7,369 nucleotides of DNA from an uncultured Oscillospiraceae bacterium (GTDB lineage: Bacteria; Bacillota; Clostridia; Oscillospirales; Oscillospiraceae): assembly GCA_934630555.1 (NCBI GenBank), contig CAKTXB010000094.1, positions 1 to 7,369 of the forward strand, written 5' to 3'. A model generated the notes under the pieces. The model was given only the letters and a program-made list of their open reading frames with translations, was not told the DNA's origin and made no database searches. The translations under genes and the position numbers were made by a program. Positions 1 through 6,398 of the stretch are shown here, piece after piece; positions within the stretch are counted from its first letter, which is position 1; each line of letters starts with the position of its first letter.

Positions 1-940
1 GCGTATGTGCGTTTGTCTGCACCATGATGTCGTACACGGCATCTACAAATGCCTCGCGCTGGGAGGTGTCCATAGAGGCAAGCCAGCTTTTGAGCGTGGC
101 GTCGAGAAAACGGCTGCTGTTTGTAACGGTTTCCAGACACACAAAGCCATCGGGCCGCACTTCCCATGAGTAGACGTCGTGCTGTGTCAGGCCGCTCTGC
201 GTGCTGTGAACAATGGTGTAAGCCTCTTCGTGGCCCAGCAGCATTCCAACAACGGACGACTGCGGCACAAAGGTCTGCACCCGTGCATAAACGCGCTGAT
301 AGCCCGGCTGGGCCAGCGTTTTTGCCTCAAACCCCGGGCCATCGTAGTTGTAGACCGCGCGGATGCGTGCCTGCACCGGCTGTTGGCAGAACGCAGCGGC
401 ATAAACGGCAAGGTTACCGCCCTTGGAGTGCCCTGCCACCAGCAGCGGCGCGTCCGGATACGCAGCGGCTGCCCGCTCCAGATAGGAAACGGCCAGCTCC
501 TGCGCCGGAACGGGGCAGACAAAGCTCATGTTGAAATCCTCTTTCCAACCAATGAGCGTGCTGTCTGTGCCGCGGAAAGACACGAGCGCCGTGCCGTCCG
601 GAAATGCGAGCGTAACGGCAGAGAACTGTGTTTGCGTTTTCGCATCCAGCTTGTTTACATAATTTGATAGCAGCAATGTCCGGAAGCGCGCACTCCCGGC
701 CAACGCGCGCAGGAGCGTCACATCGTCTGGGCGGCGGACCGCCTCGTCTATGCCCGGCTGCGCCAGCAGCGCTTCAGCCGCCTGCTGCACGGAGATCTGT
801 GTATCCGTGTCAAACGCGGGAATGCGCTCAAATGGCACATAGGCCAGCCGTGCGAGGATCACACCGTCCACCGCGCCAAAAGCACTGACGGAAAACGGCA
901 GATCGCCGCGCCAATAGAGATAGTCAAACAGTGTTGCCAT
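1..940 (-). CDS. DUF2974 (Mbeg1-like) alpha/beta-hydrolase-fold protein, 3' end missing
   Basis: The reading frame starts at the ATG at 940-938 and stays open for 313 codons to the left edge, so the C-terminus lies outside the window. A GGAGG box (complement of 948-952) sits 7 nt before the ATG and supports this start. The protein opens MATLFDYLYWRGDLPF, typical of the DUF2974 family. FRGTD follows at about residues 122-126 and GWKEDFNMSF at 131-140. The nucleophile elbow GHSKGGNLAVYAA runs from residue 170, with Ser172 as probable nucleophile. NYDGPGF lies at 198-204 and QHDVYSW at 253-259. Asp200 and His254 are my guesses for the rest of a triad. The family resembles lipases, but substrates are not established. 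No signal peptide or membrane segment is visible, so it is probably cytoplasmic. It lies 30 nt after the citrate synthase stop with no terminator between, so co-transcription is likely. The family call is secure; the catalytic activity is inferred. Confidence 0.88.
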   Translation of the reverse strand, partial: MATLFDYLYWRGDLPFSVSAFGAVDGVILARLAYVPFERIPAFDTDTQISVQQAAEALLAQPGIDEAVRRPDDVTLLRALAGSARFRTLLLSNYVNKLDAKTQTQFSAVTLAFPDGTALVSFRGTDSTLIGWKEDFNMSFVCPVPAQELAVSYLERAAAAYPDAPLLVAGHSKGGNLAVYAAAFCQQPVQARIRAVYNYDGPGFEAKTLAQPGYQRVYARVQTFVPQSSVVGMLLGHEEAYTIVHSTQSGLTQHDVYSWEVRPDGFVCLETVTNSSRFLDATLKSWLASMDTSQREAFVDAVYDIMVQTNAHT

Positions 941-970
941 GGCTGCTCCTCCCTGCTGCCGGCAGGCTGT

Positions 971-2332
971 TCAGCTACGCGCCTCCATGGGCACATAGTC
1001 ACGCTTTTGCAGCGCTGCGCGATAGGCCGGACGCATGATGCGGCCACCGGTCGCGACCTCCTCCATGCGGTGCGCACACCAGCCCGCGATACGGGCGATG
1101 GCAAAGATGGGCGTGAACAGATCCTGCGGAATATCAAGCATATCATACACGAAACCGGAGTAAAAGTCCACATTGGCACACATCGGAATTTCCAAATTTT
1201 TTCGTTTGGAGATTTTCTCAATGCCCATCTGCTCAATGCGTTCCATGAGCTCCAGACCATCCATGCAGCCCTTGTCGCGCGCCAGGTCGGCGGCGTATTT
1301 TTGAATGACGATGGCACGCGGGTCGGAGATCGTATACACCGCGTGGCCAAGGCCGTAGATCTTACCCGAGCGGTCGCCCGCCTCGCCGTCCAGAATGCGG
1401 TCCAGGTAGGTGCTGAGTTCCGTGTCAGTTGGTGTAAGGCCGACGTGCTGGCGAATATCTTCCATCATGCGCAGGACCTTTGCATTCGCGCCGCCGTGCA
1501 GCGGGCCTTTCAGAGAGCCAACTGCACCGGCTATGGCACTGTAGGTATCAGACCCTGAGGAGGAAATGGCGCGGCAGACAAACGTGGAGTTGTTGCTGGA
1601 GTGCTCGGCGTGCAGGATGAGCATAAGGTCAAGCAGGTGCGCCTCTTCGGGGCTGTAGCTCGTATCCTTGCGGATCATGCGCAGCAGATTTTCGGCGACC
1701 GAAAGCTCCGGCGAGGGATTGTGGAGATACAGCGACTCACCCATGAAGTAGTGCCGCTTGGCGGCATAGGCATTGGCCGCGATGATGGGAAAGCGGCTGA
1801 CCAGCTCAATGGATTGGCGCAGGATGTTCGGCATGGAGGTGTCGTCGGCATATTCATCAAATGAATACAGCGCCAGCACACTGCGTGCCAGCTGGTTCAT
1901 GATGTCGCGGCTGGGCGCTTTGAGGATCATATCCTCCGTAAACGCGGCGGGCATTTTGCGCGCTTCCGCCAACGAGTGGTTAAAGTGCGTAAGCTGCGTT
2001 TGCGTGGGCAGCTGGCCAAGCAGCAGCAGATAGGCCACCTCTTCAAAGCCGAACGTGTTGCTTTTGCGGTGCGCATCGGCAATATCCTCCACGCTGATGC
2101 CGCGGTAGTACAGCTTGCCGGGCATGGGCACACGCGCGCCGTCTACCATATAGTAACCCTGTACACTGCCGACCTTGCTGACACCCACGAGCACGCCCGT
2201 GCCGTCCTCATTACGCAGACCGCGTTTGATCATGTGATCCTCATAGTATTTGGGGTCAATGGCGTATTCCGCCCGGATGGTCCGGTTGAGGGTTTCCTGA
2301 TTCAGTTCAAAAAGTCCGTTCTGTTCCGACAT
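971..2332 (-). CDS. gltA: Citrate synthase (Si type)
   Basis: Condenses acetyl-CoA with oxaloacetate to citrate in the cytoplasm, the first step towards 2-oxoglutarate. Numbering from the ATG at 2332 (453 aa), the canonical catalytic set is present: His279 in GPLHGGANAKV, His330 in GLGHAVYTISDPRA, and Asp389 in NVDFYSGFVYDML. HAEHSSNNST (241-250) matches the conserved HAEH segment. Arg414 in FAIARIAGWCAH and Arg434 in RIMRP match substrate-binding arginines. The length suits the roughly 450-aa clostridial citrate/2-methylcitrate synthases. An in-frame GTG lies one codon upstream (2335), but the ATG is better spaced from the GGAGG box. It is divergent from the aconitase-IDH operon and followed at 30 nt by a DUF2974 gene. 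2-Methylcitrate synthase activity cannot be excluded from sequence, but the neighbouring aconitase and IDH favour citrate. This is not the Re-citrate synthase (isopropylmalate-synthase-like) used by some clostridia. Confidence 0.96.
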   Translation of the reverse strand: MSEQNGLFELNQETLNRTIRAEYAIDPKYYEDHMIKRGLRNEDGTGVLVGVSKVGSVQGYYMVDGARVPMPGKLYYRGISVEDIADAHRKSNTFGFEEVAYLLLLGQLPTQTQLTHFNHSLAEARKMPAAFTEDMILKAPSRDIMNQLARSVLALYSFDEYADDTSMPNILRQSIELVSRFPIIAANAYAAKRHYFMGESLYLHNPSPELSVAENLLRMIRKDTSYSPEEAHLLDLMLILHAEHSSNNSTFVCRAISSSGSDTYSAIAGAVGSLKGPLHGGANAKVLRMMEDIRQHVGLTPTDTELSTYLDRILDGEAGDRSGKIYGLGHAVYTISDPRAIVIQKYAADLARDKGCMDGLELMERIEQMGIEKISKRKNLEIPMCANVDFYSGFVYDMLDIPQDLFTPIFAIARIAGWCAHRMEEVATGGRIMRPAYRAALQKRDYVPMEARS

Positions 2333-2340
2333 CACGGCGA

Positions 2341-2345
2341 CCTCC
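2341..2345 (-). promoter_or_regulatory. Shine-Dalgarno of citrate synthase
   Basis: The minus strand reads AGGGAGGT here. The GGAGG core is 8 nt from the ATG at 2332 and 5 nt from the in-frame GTG at 2335. The better spacing and codon favour the ATG, giving a 453-residue protein. Confidence 0.7.
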
Positions 2346-2362
2346 CTGTCTGATTTTTGACT

Positions 2363-2391
2363 ATCTTAAATCACCTTCTCCAAAAATGCAA
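2363..2391 (-). promoter_or_regulatory. Candidate promoter of citrate synthase (leftward)
   Basis: On the minus strand, TTGCAT (2391-2386) and TAAGAT (2368-2363) are separated by exactly 17 nt. Transcription would begin near 2356 and give a leader of about 24 nt containing the GGAGG box. The -35 box is weak (TTG only), so an activator or another start is possible. Assigned by eye from hexamer match and spacing. Confidence 0.45.
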
Positions 2392-2414
2392 GTATTATTT
2401 TTAAAAAATTCATA

Positions 2415-2455
2415 ATTTTCGTATTTTCGTTGCAAAAACTAAAAATTTTCGCAAC
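2415..2455. repeat. Operator-like cluster: tandem ATTTTCGT plus dyad GTTGC...GCAAC
   Basis: ATTTTCGT occurs twice in perfect tandem (2415-2422 and 2423-2430). A third ATTTTCG lies at 2445-2451, 22 bp after the second and so about two helical turns away. Overlapping this is a dyad, GTTGC (2429-2433) and GCAAC (2451-2455), whose inner flanks AAAA/TTTT continue the symmetry with one extra base. It sits between the two divergent promoters, where a shared regulator could act on both operons. The half-sites vaguely recall the AT-rich CodY box but do not form one. The regulator is unknown. Confidence 0.4.
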
Positions 2456-2479
2456 TTCTGCATTTCTTCTTTCAAGTAC

Positions 2480-2494
2480 CTGCAATTTTTGCAG
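2480..2494. promoter_or_regulatory. Palindromic candidate operator CTGCAA-TTT-TTGCAG
   Basis: A perfect 6-bp inverted repeat with a 3-bp spacer, centred about 52 bp upstream of the inferred aconitase transcription start and ending 9 bp before the -35 box. That position is typical of an activator site. TGCAA/TTGCA half-sites also recur at 2387-2391 and 2430-2434, which suggests one regulator family reading the whole spacer. Binding is inferred only. Confidence 0.45.
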
Positions 2495-2503
2495 AATTAT
2501 GAC

Positions 2504-2532
2504 TTGCGTCAACGTACAAAAGCTGTTATACT
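2504..2532 (+). promoter_or_regulatory. Promoter of the aconitase-IDH operon (rightward)
   Basis: TTGCGT (2504-2509), a 17-nt spacer, and TATACT (2527-2532). TG at 2524-2525 makes an extended -10 (TGTTATACT). Transcription would start near 2539-2540, leaving a leader of about 28 nt with an AGAAGG ribosome site at 2554-2559, 8 nt before the ATG. This is the best sigma-70/A-type promoter in the window. Confidence 0.68.
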
Positions 2533-2567
2533 GTAAGCACGAATAAAAAGCAAAGAAGGCGAACCTG

Positions 2568-4799
2568 ATGCAACTATGGAATCACCCCACCGTTCTGCGA
2601 AACGGCCAGCCGCAAAAGGGCAGCGGCGCACGGGAAAAGACGATCGCGTGGCAGATCCTGCACGCACACAGCAGCGGCACAGACGATCAGCTGTGTATCC
2701 GCTTTGACAGCCTCATTTCGCACGACATCACGTATGTCGGCATCATTCAAACGGCACGGGCCAGCGGGCTGGACCACTTCCCCGTTCCGTACGTCATGAC
2801 AAACTGCCACAACAGCCTGTGCGCTGTGGGCGGCACCATCAATGAGGATGACCATGTGTTCGGCCTCTCGGCGGCAAAAAAATACGGCGGTATCTATGTG
2901 CCGGCCAATCAGGCTGTCATCCACCAGTACGCACGCGAGATGATGACGGGCTGCGGCCGCATGATCCTCGGCTCGGACAGCCACACGCGCTATGGCGCGC
3001 TGGGCACGATGGGCATTGGCGAAGGCGGCCCGGAAATCGTAAAGCAGCTGTTGGAGAACACCTACGACGTAGCCATGCCGCCGGTGGTGCTGGTATATCT
3101 CACCGGCAAGCCGCAGCGCGGCGTCGGCCCGCACGATGTGGCCATCGCGCTGTGCGGTGCGGTCTATGACTCCGGCTTTGTCAAAAACAAGGTGCTGGAA
3201 TTTGCCGGTCCGGGTGTTGCCGCCCTGCCGATGGATTTCCGCATTGGCATCGACGTGATGACCACGGAAACGGCGTGCCTGTCCTCTATCTGGCAGACGG
3301 ATGACAAGGTAGAGGAATATCTGGCCCAGCACGGTCGGGCGGATACATACCGCCAGCTCACGCCGGGCGATGGCGCGCAATATGACGCGGCCATTCTCAT
3401 CGACCTGTCTAAAATCGAGCCGATGGCAGCGCTGCCGTTCCATCCCTCGCGGGCCTTTACCATCCGCGATCTGCAGGAAAACGGTGCGGACATTCTCCGC
3501 CAGACAGAGCTTCTGGCGCAGGCGCAGTTCGGCGGCAAGGTGTCGCTGCATCTGACAGACAAGCTGGTCGGCGGCAAGCTGCACGTCGATCAGGGCGTCA
3601 TTGCGGGCTGCTCGGGCGGTATGTATGACAACATTGCCGAGGCCGCGGCCATTCTGGACGGGCACGACGTTGGCAACGGCTATTTCTCGCTGTCCATCTA
3701 TCCGCCGTCCATTCCGGTGAATCTGGAGCTGCTGGAAAGCGGTGTGCAGCAGCGGCTGCTGGAGGCCGGCGCGCTGTTTAAGCCCTGTTTCTGCGGCCCG
3801 TGCTTTGGGGCCGGCGATGTGCCGGCCAATGACGCGCTGTCCATTCGGCACACGACGCGCAACTTCCCGAACCGCGAAGGCTCCAAGCCCGCAGCCGGGC
3901 AGTTGGCGGGCGTGATGCTCATGGACGCCCGTTCCATTGCCGCTACAGCGCGCAACCACGGCGTGCTGACGGCTGCCACCGACATAGACTATACTGCCCC
4001 CGCACCGCACACGGCGCACTTTGACGCGGGCGTGTATGAAAAGCGCTGCTACTTTGGCTTTGGCAAGCCTGATGCGCAGGCTGAACTGAAATTCGGCCCG
4101 AATATCACGCAGTGGCCGAAGATCCCGCAGCTGACGGAAGATCTGCTTTTAAAGCTGGCGTGCGTCATCCACGATCCCGTCACCACAACGGACGAGCTGA
4201 TCCCGTCGGGTGAAACGTCGTCGTACCGCTCGAACCCGCTGAAGCTGGCCACGTTCGCACTCTCGCGGCGCGAGCCGCAATATGTTGCCCGCGCGCAGCA
4301 GACGCAGGCATTGGAGGCTGGCCGCCAGACCGGCACGCCCGACACGGAGCTTCTGAACGTATTGCAAACGCTTGGCAAGGGCAAAGACGCGCTCAACACG
4401 CTCTCGGTCGGCTCGGTCATCTTTGCCAACAAACCCGGCGACGGCTCGGCGCGCGAGCAGGCGGCGTCCTGCCAGCGCGTGCTTGGTGGCGCGGCCAACA
4501 TTTGCTATGAATTTGCCACAAAGCGTTACCGTTCCAACTGCATCAACTGGGGCATGATGCCCTTTACCATTGACGAAGGCACACCGTTTGACTATGCTCC
4601 GGGCGACTATGTCTACGTGCCCGGCATCCGGCAGGCCGTTGCCGCCGGCGCGCGGGATATTTCCGCACAGGTCGTCACGAAAGACGGCTGCACGCCCATC
4701 ACGCTGCATCTGCCGGAGCTTACAGAGCAGGAACGGCAGATCCTGCTCACCGGCTGCCTCATGAACTACTACGCCGCCCAGCGCGCGCAGAAAGGCTGA
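2568..4799 (+). CDS. Aconitase-family hydratase (probable aconitate hydratase, variant active site)
   Basis: Predicted to isomerise citrate to isocitrate with a [4Fe-4S] cluster; 743 aa, the length of monomeric mitochondrial-type aconitases. Cluster ligands appear as Cys348 (AGCSGG) and Cys409/Cys412 (CGPC). Comparing with pig aconitase from memory: SDSHT (136-140) covers Asp165-Ser166-His167; His119 matches His147; His81 matches His101; Arg431 and Arg436 match Arg447 and Arg452 with identical spacing; Arg554 matches Arg580; GSARE (626-630) keeps the catalytic Ser642 as Ser627 and Arg644 as Arg629. Differences: Gln72 appears as His52, Asp100 as Cys80, Ser643 as Ala628. This resembles the YbhJ-like branch rather than AcnA or AcnB. 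Context argues for real aconitase activity: it is divergent from citrate synthase and 3 nt upstream of IDH. The start is supported by AGAAGG. Family certain; exact substrate inferred. Confidence 0.9.
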   Translation: MQLWNHPTVLRNGQPQKGSGAREKTIAWQILHAHSSGTDDQLCIRFDSLISHDITYVGIIQTARASGLDHFPVPYVMTNCHNSLCAVGGTINEDDHVFGLSAAKKYGGIYVPANQAVIHQYAREMMTGCGRMILGSDSHTRYGALGTMGIGEGGPEIVKQLLENTYDVAMPPVVLVYLTGKPQRGVGPHDVAIALCGAVYDSGFVKNKVLEFAGPGVAALPMDFRIGIDVMTTETACLSSIWQTDDKVEEYLAQHGRADTYRQLTPGDGAQYDAAILIDLSKIEPMAALPFHPSRAFTIRDLQENGADILRQTELLAQAQFGGKVSLHLTDKLVGGKLHVDQGVIAGCSGGMYDNIAEAAAILDGHDVGNGYFSLSIYPPSIPVNLELLESGVQQRLLEAGALFKPCFCGPCFGAGDVPANDALSIRHTTRNFPNREGSKPAAGQLAGVMLMDARSIAATARNHGVLTAATDIDYTAPAPHTAHFDAGVYEKRCYFGFGKPDAQAELKFGPNITQWPKIPQLTEDLLLKLACVIHDPVTTTDELIPSGETSSYRSNPLKLATFALSRREPQYVARAQQTQALEAGRQTGTPDTELLNVLQTLGKGKDALNTLSVGSVIFANKPGDGSAREQAASCQRVLGGAANICYEFATKRYRSNCINWGMMPFTIDEGTPFDYAPGDYVYVPGIRQAVAAGARDISAQVVTKDGCTPITLHLPELTEQERQILLTGCLMNYYAAQRAQKG

Positions 4800-4802
4800 A
4801 CC

Positions 4803-5999
4803 ATGGAAAAAATCAAAATGAATCCCATCGTGGAGATGGATGGCGACGAAATGACGCGCATTCTCTGGAAGGAGATCAAGGAGCGCCTGCTGCTGCCGTT
4901 TGTCGAGCTGAACACGGAATACTATGACCTGGGCCTGCCCCACCGCGACGAAACGGGCGATCAGGTGACGATCGATGCCGGCAATGCCATTAAGCGCCTG
5001 CACGTCGGCGTCAAGTGCGCCACCATCACGCCGAATGCGCAGCGGATGGAGGAATATAAGCTGCACGAGATGTGGAAAAGCCCGAACGGCACGATCCGTG
5101 CCATTCTGGACGGCACCGTCTTCCGCGCCCCCATCCTGACCGGCATGATCCCGGCGTATGTGTCCGGCTGGAAAAAGCCCATCACCATCGCGCGCCATGC
5201 CTATGGCGATCTGTATAAGGGCACGGAATACCGCGTGCCCTGCCCCGGCACAGCTACGCTCAGCTTCCGCGGCGAAGACGGCACAGAGTTTTCCAAAACC
5301 ATCTACGACTTTGAATGTCCGGGCGTGCTGCAGGGGCTTTACAACAAGGACTCGTCCATTGCGTCGTTCGCGCGCAGCTGCTTCTCCTATGCGCTGGCCA
5401 CAAAACAGGATCTCTGGTTCTCTGCCAAGGACACCATTTCCAAGCAGTATGACCAGACGTTCAAGCTCATTTTCCAGCGGATCTTTGAGGAAGAATACAA
5501 AGCGCAGTTCGACGCAGCCGGTATCACATACTTCTATACGCTCATTGACGACGCCGTAGCGCGCGTCATGCGCTCAGAGGGTGGGTTCATCTGGGCCTGC
5601 AAAAACTATGACGGCGACGTGATGAGCGACATGATCTCCGCCGCCTTTGGCAGCCTTGCCATGATGACGAGCGTGCTCGTGTCGCCGGACGGCAACTTCG
5701 AGTACGAGGCTGCGCACGGCACCATCACGCGGCACTATTACCGCTATCTGAATGGCGAACAGACATCCTCGAACCCCGTGGCCACCATTTTTGCATGGAC
5801 CGGCGCGCTGCGCAAGCGCGGTGAGCTGGATGGCAATGACGTGCTCGTACGCTTTGCTGACAAGCTTGAAGCCGCGTGTCTGGACACGATCAAGTCCGGT
5901 ACCATGACGGGCGACCTTGCCTGCCTGTGCGGCTGCAAGGGCGTTACCTCCATTGCTTTCCTGGACGCGGTACGTGCCGTACTGGAAAAGAGTCTGTAA
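4803..5999 (+). CDS. icd: NADP-dependent isocitrate dehydrogenase, eukaryotic-like homodimeric type
   Basis: Oxidatively decarboxylates isocitrate to 2-oxoglutarate, yielding NADPH for glutamate synthesis. The 398-aa protein matches the animal IDH1/IDH2-like subfamily, not the E. coli Icd type. KSPNGTIR (92-99) contains the substrate-binding Ser93. Arg99, Arg108 and Arg131 are the substrate arginines. Tyr134 in RHAYGD and Lys209 in SAKDTI are the catalytic pair. Asp249, Asp272 and Asp276 (IDD and NYDGDVMSD) bind the metal. GTITRHY (306-312) carries Arg310-His311, the pair that reads the NADP 2'-phosphate in this subfamily. The ATG lies 3 nt after the aconitase stop, and AAAGG (4791-4795), inside the end of that gene, serves as ribosome site, so translation is probably coupled. 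A strong terminator follows 8 nt after the stop. No key residue is missing. Confidence 0.96.
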   Translation: MEKIKMNPIVEMDGDEMTRILWKEIKERLLLPFVELNTEYYDLGLPHRDETGDQVTIDAGNAIKRLHVGVKCATITPNAQRMEEYKLHEMWKSPNGTIRAILDGTVFRAPILTGMIPAYVSGWKKPITIARHAYGDLYKGTEYRVPCPGTATLSFRGEDGTEFSKTIYDFECPGVLQGLYNKDSSIASFARSCFSYALATKQDLWFSAKDTISKQYDQTFKLIFQRIFEEEYKAQFDAAGITYFYTLIDDAVARVMRSEGGFIWACKNYDGDVMSDMISAAFGSLAMMTSVLVSPDGNFEYEAAHGTITRHYYRYLNGEQTSSNPVATIFAWTGALRKRGELDGNDVLVRFADKLEAACLDTIKSGTMTGDLACLCGCKGVTSIAFLDAVRAVLEKSL

Positions 6000-6007
6000 G
6001 TTACAGC

Positions 6008-6045
6008 AAAGGCCGGATGCTGAAAAAGCATCCGGCCTTTTGTTT
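6008..6045 (+). terminator. Rho-independent terminator of the aconitase-IDH operon
   Basis: AAAGGCCGGATGC (6008-6020) pairs perfectly with GCATCCGGCCTTT (6028-6040) around a 7-nt loop TGAAAAA, followed by TGTTT. This gives a 13-bp GC-rich stem with a U-rich tail, 8 nt after the icd stop codon. Confidence 0.93.
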
Positions 6046-6122
6046 CCCGAGCCACGTTTTTCTGCCGCAAACGGGGTATGCTGGAAATACATATCTATCC
6101 TCCGCACGCCGTGTAATACTAT

Positions 6123-6149
6123 TTTCTGATTAAATTCTTTAATCAGAAA
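6123..6149. repeat. Perfect inverted repeat, 12-bp arms, TTC loop
   Basis: TTTCTGATTAAA (6123-6134) and TTTAATCAGAAA (6138-6149) are exact complements around TTC. It is the first of three hairpins that abut without spacer. Confidence 0.85.
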
Positions 6150-6170
6150 GGTTCCGCCTTTGGCGTAACC
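6150..6170. repeat. Inverted repeat, 9-bp arms with one mismatch, TTT loop
   Basis: GGTTCCGCC (6150-6158) and GGCGTAACC (6162-6170) pair except for one internal C/T mismatch. It directly joins the hairpins on both sides. Confidence 0.75.
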
Positions 6171-6201
6171 GATCCCGTGATTTTGATAAAATCACGGGAT
6201 C
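6171..6201. repeat. Perfect inverted repeat, 14-bp arms, GAT loop
   Basis: GATCCCGTGATTTT (6171-6184) and AAAATCACGGGATC (6188-6201) are exact complements around GAT. No U-tract follows on the plus strand, so it is not a standard terminator. Confidence 0.87.
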
Positions 6202-6212
6202 TCGTCTCATAA

Positions 6213-6268
6213 TGATCTTCATATTAAAAACTTCCATTCCATGAATGAAAGTTTTTAATTGAATATCA
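6213..6268. repeat. Long imperfect inverted repeat, 17-bp core arms, CAT loop
   Basis: The arms at 6223-6239 (ATTAAAAAC...) and 6243-6259 (...GTTTTTAAT) pair with a single mismatch around CAT. The pairing continues outward as TGATCTTCA (6213-6221) with TGAATATCA (6260-6268), with one mismatch and a bulged T at 6222. The whole forms a hairpin of about 56 nt. Confidence 0.82.
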
Positions 6269-6345
6269 GTATAATGGTCCGGCGGACTTCTATCCTATAA
6301 AGAAAAGCTCTGAAGCATTCGCTGCGGGATAATAAGGCAGTATTT

Positions 6346-6390
6346 AAAAAATTATGGTGTGATCCCGATAAAGGAACCACACCATAATTT
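6346..6390 (-). terminator. Candidate terminator of the leftward gene at the right edge
   Basis: AAATTATGGTGTG (6349-6361) and CACACCATAATTT (6378-6390) are perfect 13-bp complements around a 16-nt loop. Read on the minus strand, the stem runs into a tract of six T (complement of 6346-6351). It lies about 120 nt beyond the stop of the acidic protein. The loop is larger than usual and the stem base is AT-rich, so efficiency is uncertain. Confidence 0.6.
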
Positions 6391-6398
6391 CTTTATTC

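Larger units (their letters stand above)
6094..6296. mobile_element. Candidate miniature element (MITE-like) of stacked hairpins between 8-bp direct repeats
   Basis: TCTATCCT occurs at 6094-6101 and again at 6289-6296, framing 187 bp like a target-site duplication. The ends of the interior are imperfect inverted repeats: CCGC...ATACT inward from 6102, and CCGC...TATACT inward on the other strand from about 6285. CGCCG (6107-6111) can pair with CGGCG (6280-6284), and ATACT (6116-6120) with AGTAT (6268-6272). Between them lie four hairpins, each with a 3-nt loop. No open frame or transposase is inside, so if mobile it would be non-autonomous. A structured RNA or a DNA-level cruciform element are alternatives. 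Repeats and pairings are seen directly; mobility is inferred. Confidence 0.42.

Noticed and set aside
1007..1558. 183-codon plus-strand frame antisense to citrate synthase.
   Set aside because: Citrate synthase catalytic motifs occupy the minus strand over the same bases.
2394..2416. ATTAT...ATAAT dyad as a CcpC-like citrate-responsive site.
   Set aside because: The arms are 5-bp and lie in very AT-rich DNA, where such dyads are frequent; spacing and sequence do not match the known Bacillus motif.
2574..4019. 481-codon minus-strand frame opposite the aconitase gene.
   Set aside because: A shadow of a GC-rich coding strand. The plus-strand frame carries all aconitase motifs, and the antisense product has an implausible Arg/Ala/His-rich composition.
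4149..5198. 349-codon minus-strand frame spanning the aconitase-icd junction.
   Set aside because: Antisense to two conserved genes across their junction, with no family resemblance.
5574..6107. 177-codon minus-strand frame antisense to the end of icd. One internal ATG at 6092 even has GGAGG 6 nt upstream.
   Set aside because: It runs opposite a fully conserved IDH and through the icd terminator stem, and shows no recognisable protein character. The upstream GGAGG comes from the end of the hairpin element and is probably coincidental.
6123..6201. Reading the three abutting repeats as a CRISPR array.
   Set aside because: The repeats differ from one another in sequence, there are no spacers of regular length, and no cas genes are present.
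6270..6275. Perfect TATAAT -10 hexamer on the plus strand.
   Set aside because: There is no acceptable -35 box 16-18 nt upstream, no extended -10, and no gene downstream on that strand. It could start a small RNA, but nothing else supports that.
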